The notes under the pieces are model-generated. The model was not told the DNA's origin. It saw only the letters and a list, made by a program, of their open reading frames with translations, and searched no databases. Source: Planctomycetaceae bacterium (GTDB lineage Bacteria > Planctomycetota > Planctomycetia > Planctomycetales > Planctomycetaceae). From it: 44,649 nt of DNA. A program made the position numbers and the translations under genes. Every line of letters starts with the position of its first letter. Within the stretch, counting starts at the first letter, position 1. Below are positions 42,352 through 44,649 of the stretch, one piece after another. Where the stretch lies: positions 1 to 44,649 of the forward strand of contig JABURQ010000029.1 of the NCBI GenBank assembly GCA_014762625.1, read 5' to 3'.

Positions 42352-43458
42352 GTGTTCCCGCTGAGAATTGCCCTACCCGTCATTCTGTGGCCCGTGCTCG
42401 TGCTCTGTACGGACGGTATTCTCGCCGCACAGCTCCAAGAAATTGGGTATTTCGGCAGTCGCAGTTCTTACGCGGACATCCATCAGTCGGCGACCTCAAC
42501 CCCGGAACTGTCACCTGAATTTGTCGCTCAAAACGACGAATTCTACCCAACCCAATCGCCCCTCGGGATCGCATCTCTTCTGAATAACGAGGAGACATCA
42601 CCATTCTCGTTGAGCCTTCAGGAAACAGGGATCAATAGCAGTGAAGAGAATCCGATTCTCCAAACCTCCCTGCTACAGAATGCGCCGGCGGGGGACTCCT
42701 GGACATTCCAACGTCTGCCCAATGGCTTGATGTTCAAATCGTATCTGGCGGGCGAGAAAGAACCTCGCTTCACCACGGTCTGGGCGGATCTCGACGGACA
42801 CGGTAACATCTGGGACGCCACGCTTGGCGGACGCGTCGGACTCCTCCGGTGGGGAACGGAAGACGTCGTCAACCCTCAAGGCTGGCAACTCGATATGGAA
42901 GGTGCCGCCATGCCGAGGCTCGATATGGAAAGCAAGAACGACCTGACCAGCGTCGACTTCCGATTTGGAGTTCCCATCACCTATCGCGAAGGAGGAACGT
43001 CATACAAGTTCGCTTACTACCATATCAGTTCCCATGTGGGGGATGAGTTTCTCGAAAACAATCCCGGTTATCAGCGTGACAATTTCGTTCGCGAAGCACT
43101 CGCGCTCGCCATCAGTCACGAACCAACCGACTACACCCGCGTTTACGCGGAAGTCGCCTATGCATTCATCGACTCAGGAAATGCTCAACCTTGGGAAATG
43201 CAATTCGGGTTTGAATACTCGGCCCTCGCCTCCAGCGGCGTCTACTCGTCACCCTTTCTCGCGATCAACTGGCATATTCGAGAGGAACTCGCTTACGACG
43301 GAAACATCACCGTTCAAACAGGGTGGCAATGGCGGGGAATCAAATCCGACCATCTGTGGCGTATGGGCGTGCAATACTACAACGGAGCCACCAGTCAATA
43401 CGCCCGCGGCCTGACTCACGACCGACTCGTCGGCTTCGGCATGTGGTTCGATTATTGA
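42352..43458 (+). CDS. DUF1207 family exported protein
   Basis: A 368-residue protein starting at GTG 42352 with GGAG ten bases upstream and a signal peptide (IALPVILWPVLVLCTDGILA). The C-terminal two thirds match the planctomycete DUF1207 pattern: VGLLRWGTEDVVNPQGWQLD, GAAMPRLDME, YKFAYYHISSHVGDEFLE and a final GFGMWFDY. Alternating strands and the terminal aromatic residue are in keeping with an outer-membrane beta barrel. Function unknown. It ends 11 bases before the stop of the convergent 91-aa gene. Confidence 0.8.
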   Translation: MFPLRIALPVILWPVLVLCTDGILAAQLQEIGYFGSRSSYADIHQSATSTPELSPEFVAQNDEFYPTQSPLGIASLLNNEETSPFSLSLQETGINSSEENPILQTSLLQNAPAGDSWTFQRLPNGLMFKSYLAGEKEPRFTTVWADLDGHGNIWDATLGGRVGLLRWGTEDVVNPQGWQLDMEGAAMPRLDMESKNDLTSVDFRFGVPITYREGGTSYKFAYYHISSHVGDEFLENNPGYQRDNFVREALALAISHEPTDYTRVYAEVAYAFIDSGNAQPWEMQFGFEYSALASSGVYSSPFLAINWHIREELAYDGNITVQTGWQWRGIKSDHLWRMGVQYYNGATSQYARGLTHDRLVGFGMWFDY

Positions 43459-43469
43459 GCCTTGAGACT

Positions 43470-43745
43470 TTATTCAACAGCGGTCTCTTTGGGAGGTTTT
43501 GGAGGAACCTTCGCAAATAGTTCCGGCGATGGAGAAAAGTATACGCGAACGAACTCGCGGGCAGCCGCCCGAGCGACCTCGAGGTTATCGCTCAGAAAAT
43601 CCTTCTTCACTTCATCACTGATTTGTTGCAGCCCCTTCAACCTATCGATTGCTTCCTCATTTTCTTTTGCTGAGGCAATGATTCTATCGAGTGAGTGTTC
43701 AGAGTTAAGGTCGGGAGTGGCCATTCGAAATTTCATGGTATTCAT
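43470..43745 (-). CDS. Hypothetical 91-residue protein
   Basis: A soluble, charged, helical 91-residue protein (MKFRMATPDLNSEHSLDRII, then EIR-type heptads with several Lys/Glu). No family recognised. The ATG overlaps the stop of the upstream GAF-like gene by four bases (ATGA), so it is translated after it from one message. The local sequence is richer in A+T than the neighbouring genes. Probably a partner of the membrane protein. Confidence 0.6.
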   Translation of the reverse strand: MNTMKFRMATPDLNSEHSLDRIIASAKENEEAIDRLKGLQQISDEVKKDFLSDNLEVARAAAREFVRVYFSPSPELFAKVPPKPPKETAVE

Positions 43746-44649
43746 GACTGCAATTCCTCAAGTCCGATTGTGACTCGAACCATTTTCAGGTTATTCATTT
43801 TATCGGCATAATCTGCCACATACATGAAAAGTGTCTTTACCAAATCGTCGAGATCATCATCCGGAACCGACATGTTGAGCCCATCAATGTTGAGTACTGC
43901 TCCAGTTCGTTCATTTCCATCGTAGTCTTTTATTTTAAGCGGGAAACTGACTATCCAACGTAAATCCGAGTGGACAAGTTCGTTGTGTTCGGAGGTGAGT
44001 TCGTATTCATCTCCCCAAGATGACTTTCCTTCTTCATCTATGATTGCAGATGCGAATGTTGGTTCTTGAACGACAAATACGGACCCACAGACCCCTTGGT
44101 TCGGACGAAAACGAATATGACGATCAGAGTGTCCATTCATATTCACCGTCAGTGCTTCAACGATTCGAAGTTCACAGACATTTCCCGAATATGCAGCAAC
44201 TCCAGAGTAATACGGACAAAATACATTTGCACGAATGTTTTCCTGAGCAATTTGGTTATGCCCCTTCTGCACAAGGCGAACATAGGCTTTTTGCTGGATC
44301 TCCCGAAGCTCTGACTGCATTTCTGAAACGATGTCCTCAGTAAAACAGTCCCAGTTCGGAACTATACGCTGCCACAGAATATCGCGAGAAGCTAACGACT
44401 CCGAACTAATTTCATTATCAACAGCCTGTTCATCTAATATCGATGATTCAGAATGTTGTAAGTTACTGGCATGTTTTGAGAGTGATATGACATTTGCTAT
44501 TACAAATGCAGCTAGCAATGATAGAACTACAAAGGATCCAAAAGCCCAACCAAAGAGATGTTCTTCGCGCCAAAAAGAGACGATAAATAAACCTGGTTCT
44601 TCTCGGATTATCGTGGCTGAGGCCGTTTCGGCTGGTTTTTCACTGACGT
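43742..44649 (-). CDS. Membrane protein with GAF-like domain (N-terminus outside window)
   Basis: The frame stays open to the right window edge, so the gene is longer than the 258 codons that follow the TTG at 44518. Just inside the edge it reads EEPGLFIVSFWREEHLFGWA, then a membrane helix (FVVLSLLAAFVIANVISL). A linker follows, and then a GAF-like domain with NVFCPYYSG, FRPNQGVCGSVFVVQEPTFA, HSDLRWIVSFPLKI and TGAVLNIDGLNM. GAF domains sense small molecules or pair with other domains. It is coupled to the 91-aa gene and markedly A+T-rich, which hints at horizontal transfer. The signal sensed and any N-terminal domain are unknown. Confidence 0.7.
   Translation of the reverse strand, partial: VSEKPAETASATIIREEPGLFIVSFWREEHLFGWAFGSFVVLSLLAAFVIANVISLSKHASNLQHSESSILDEQAVDNEISSESLASRDILWQRIVPNWDCFTEDIVSEMQSELREIQQKAYVRLVQKGHNQIAQENIRANVFCPYYSGVAAYSGNVCELRIVEALTVNMNGHSDRHIRFRPNQGVCGSVFVVQEPTFASAIIDEEGKSSWGDEYELTSEHNELVHSDLRWIVSFPLKIKDYDGNERTGAVLNIDGLNMSVPDDDLDDLVKTLFMYVADYADKMNNLKMVRVTIGLEELQS

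Noticed and set aside
1-44649. CRISPR arrays, tRNA and rRNA genes
   Set aside because: No regularly spaced direct repeats and no cloverleaf or rRNA signature were recognised on reading both strands.

Overview
The window looks like chromosomal DNA of a planctomycete, probably in or near the Planctomycetaceae. It has moderate G+C and many lineage-typical families: a DUF1559 prepilin-like protein, a DUF1552/DUF1592 pair with a di-heme peroxidase, a DUF1207 protein, Tat-exported enolase-superfamily and esterase-like proteins, and the start of a planctomycete-type ECF sigma factor. About 35 protein genes are readable. One structural RNA is clear, the RNase P RNA on the minus strand at about 25602-25967. 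I saw no tRNA, rRNA or CRISPR array.

Left part (1-6170). A translationally coupled pair, a CFA-synthase-like methyltransferase and a geranylgeranyl-reductase-type FAD oxidoreductase cut by the window edge, is preceded by an unlisted 50-codon ORF with a strong Shine-Dalgarno. Next come an IS4-type transposase remnant with an intrinsic terminator, an alpha/beta-hydrolase-fold protein that has lost its catalytic Ser and Asp, a DUF6282-like metal hydrolase, an M20 deacetylase, and a 43-codon stub of an ECF sigma factor. From 6171 to 7149 there is no gene; this stretch holds inverted repeats, including a nested MITE-like element.

Middle part (7150-17620). A di-heme cytochrome c peroxidase, a DUF1552 protein and a multi-domain DUF1592-type protein are followed by two enolase-superfamily enzymes (one exported, with an unusual metal site) and a large exported double alpha/beta-hydrolase.

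The most distinctive accessory region is 17688-25419. Six genes in alternating orientation encode a GT2 glycosyltransferase, an asparagine-synthetase-like protein without the glutaminase Cys, a QueC-like PP-loop protein with an altered P-loop, a polysaccharide pyruvyl transferase, an ATP-grasp ligase and a GT4-like glycosyltransferase. Together they suggest synthesis of an amidated or ligated, pyruvylated glycan or glycoconjugate. This set is the best candidate in the window for an undescribed pathway.

Right part (25600-44649). After rnpB come a D-aminoacylase-like amidohydrolase, an exported gamma-glutamyltransferase, a DoxX protein, and an operon of an M20D amidohydrolase with a YbdK-type glutamate-cysteine ligase. 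A minus-strand type II secretion/type IV pilus-like set follows (40536 down to 33187): one GspE-like ATPase, three tandem GspF-like proteins, three minor pseudopilins and a DUF1559 pseudopilin, with no secretin visible. Last are an orphan membrane-anchored TAXI protein, a DUF1207 protein, and an A+T-richer two-gene unit (a 91-aa protein and a membrane GAF-like protein cut by the window edge).
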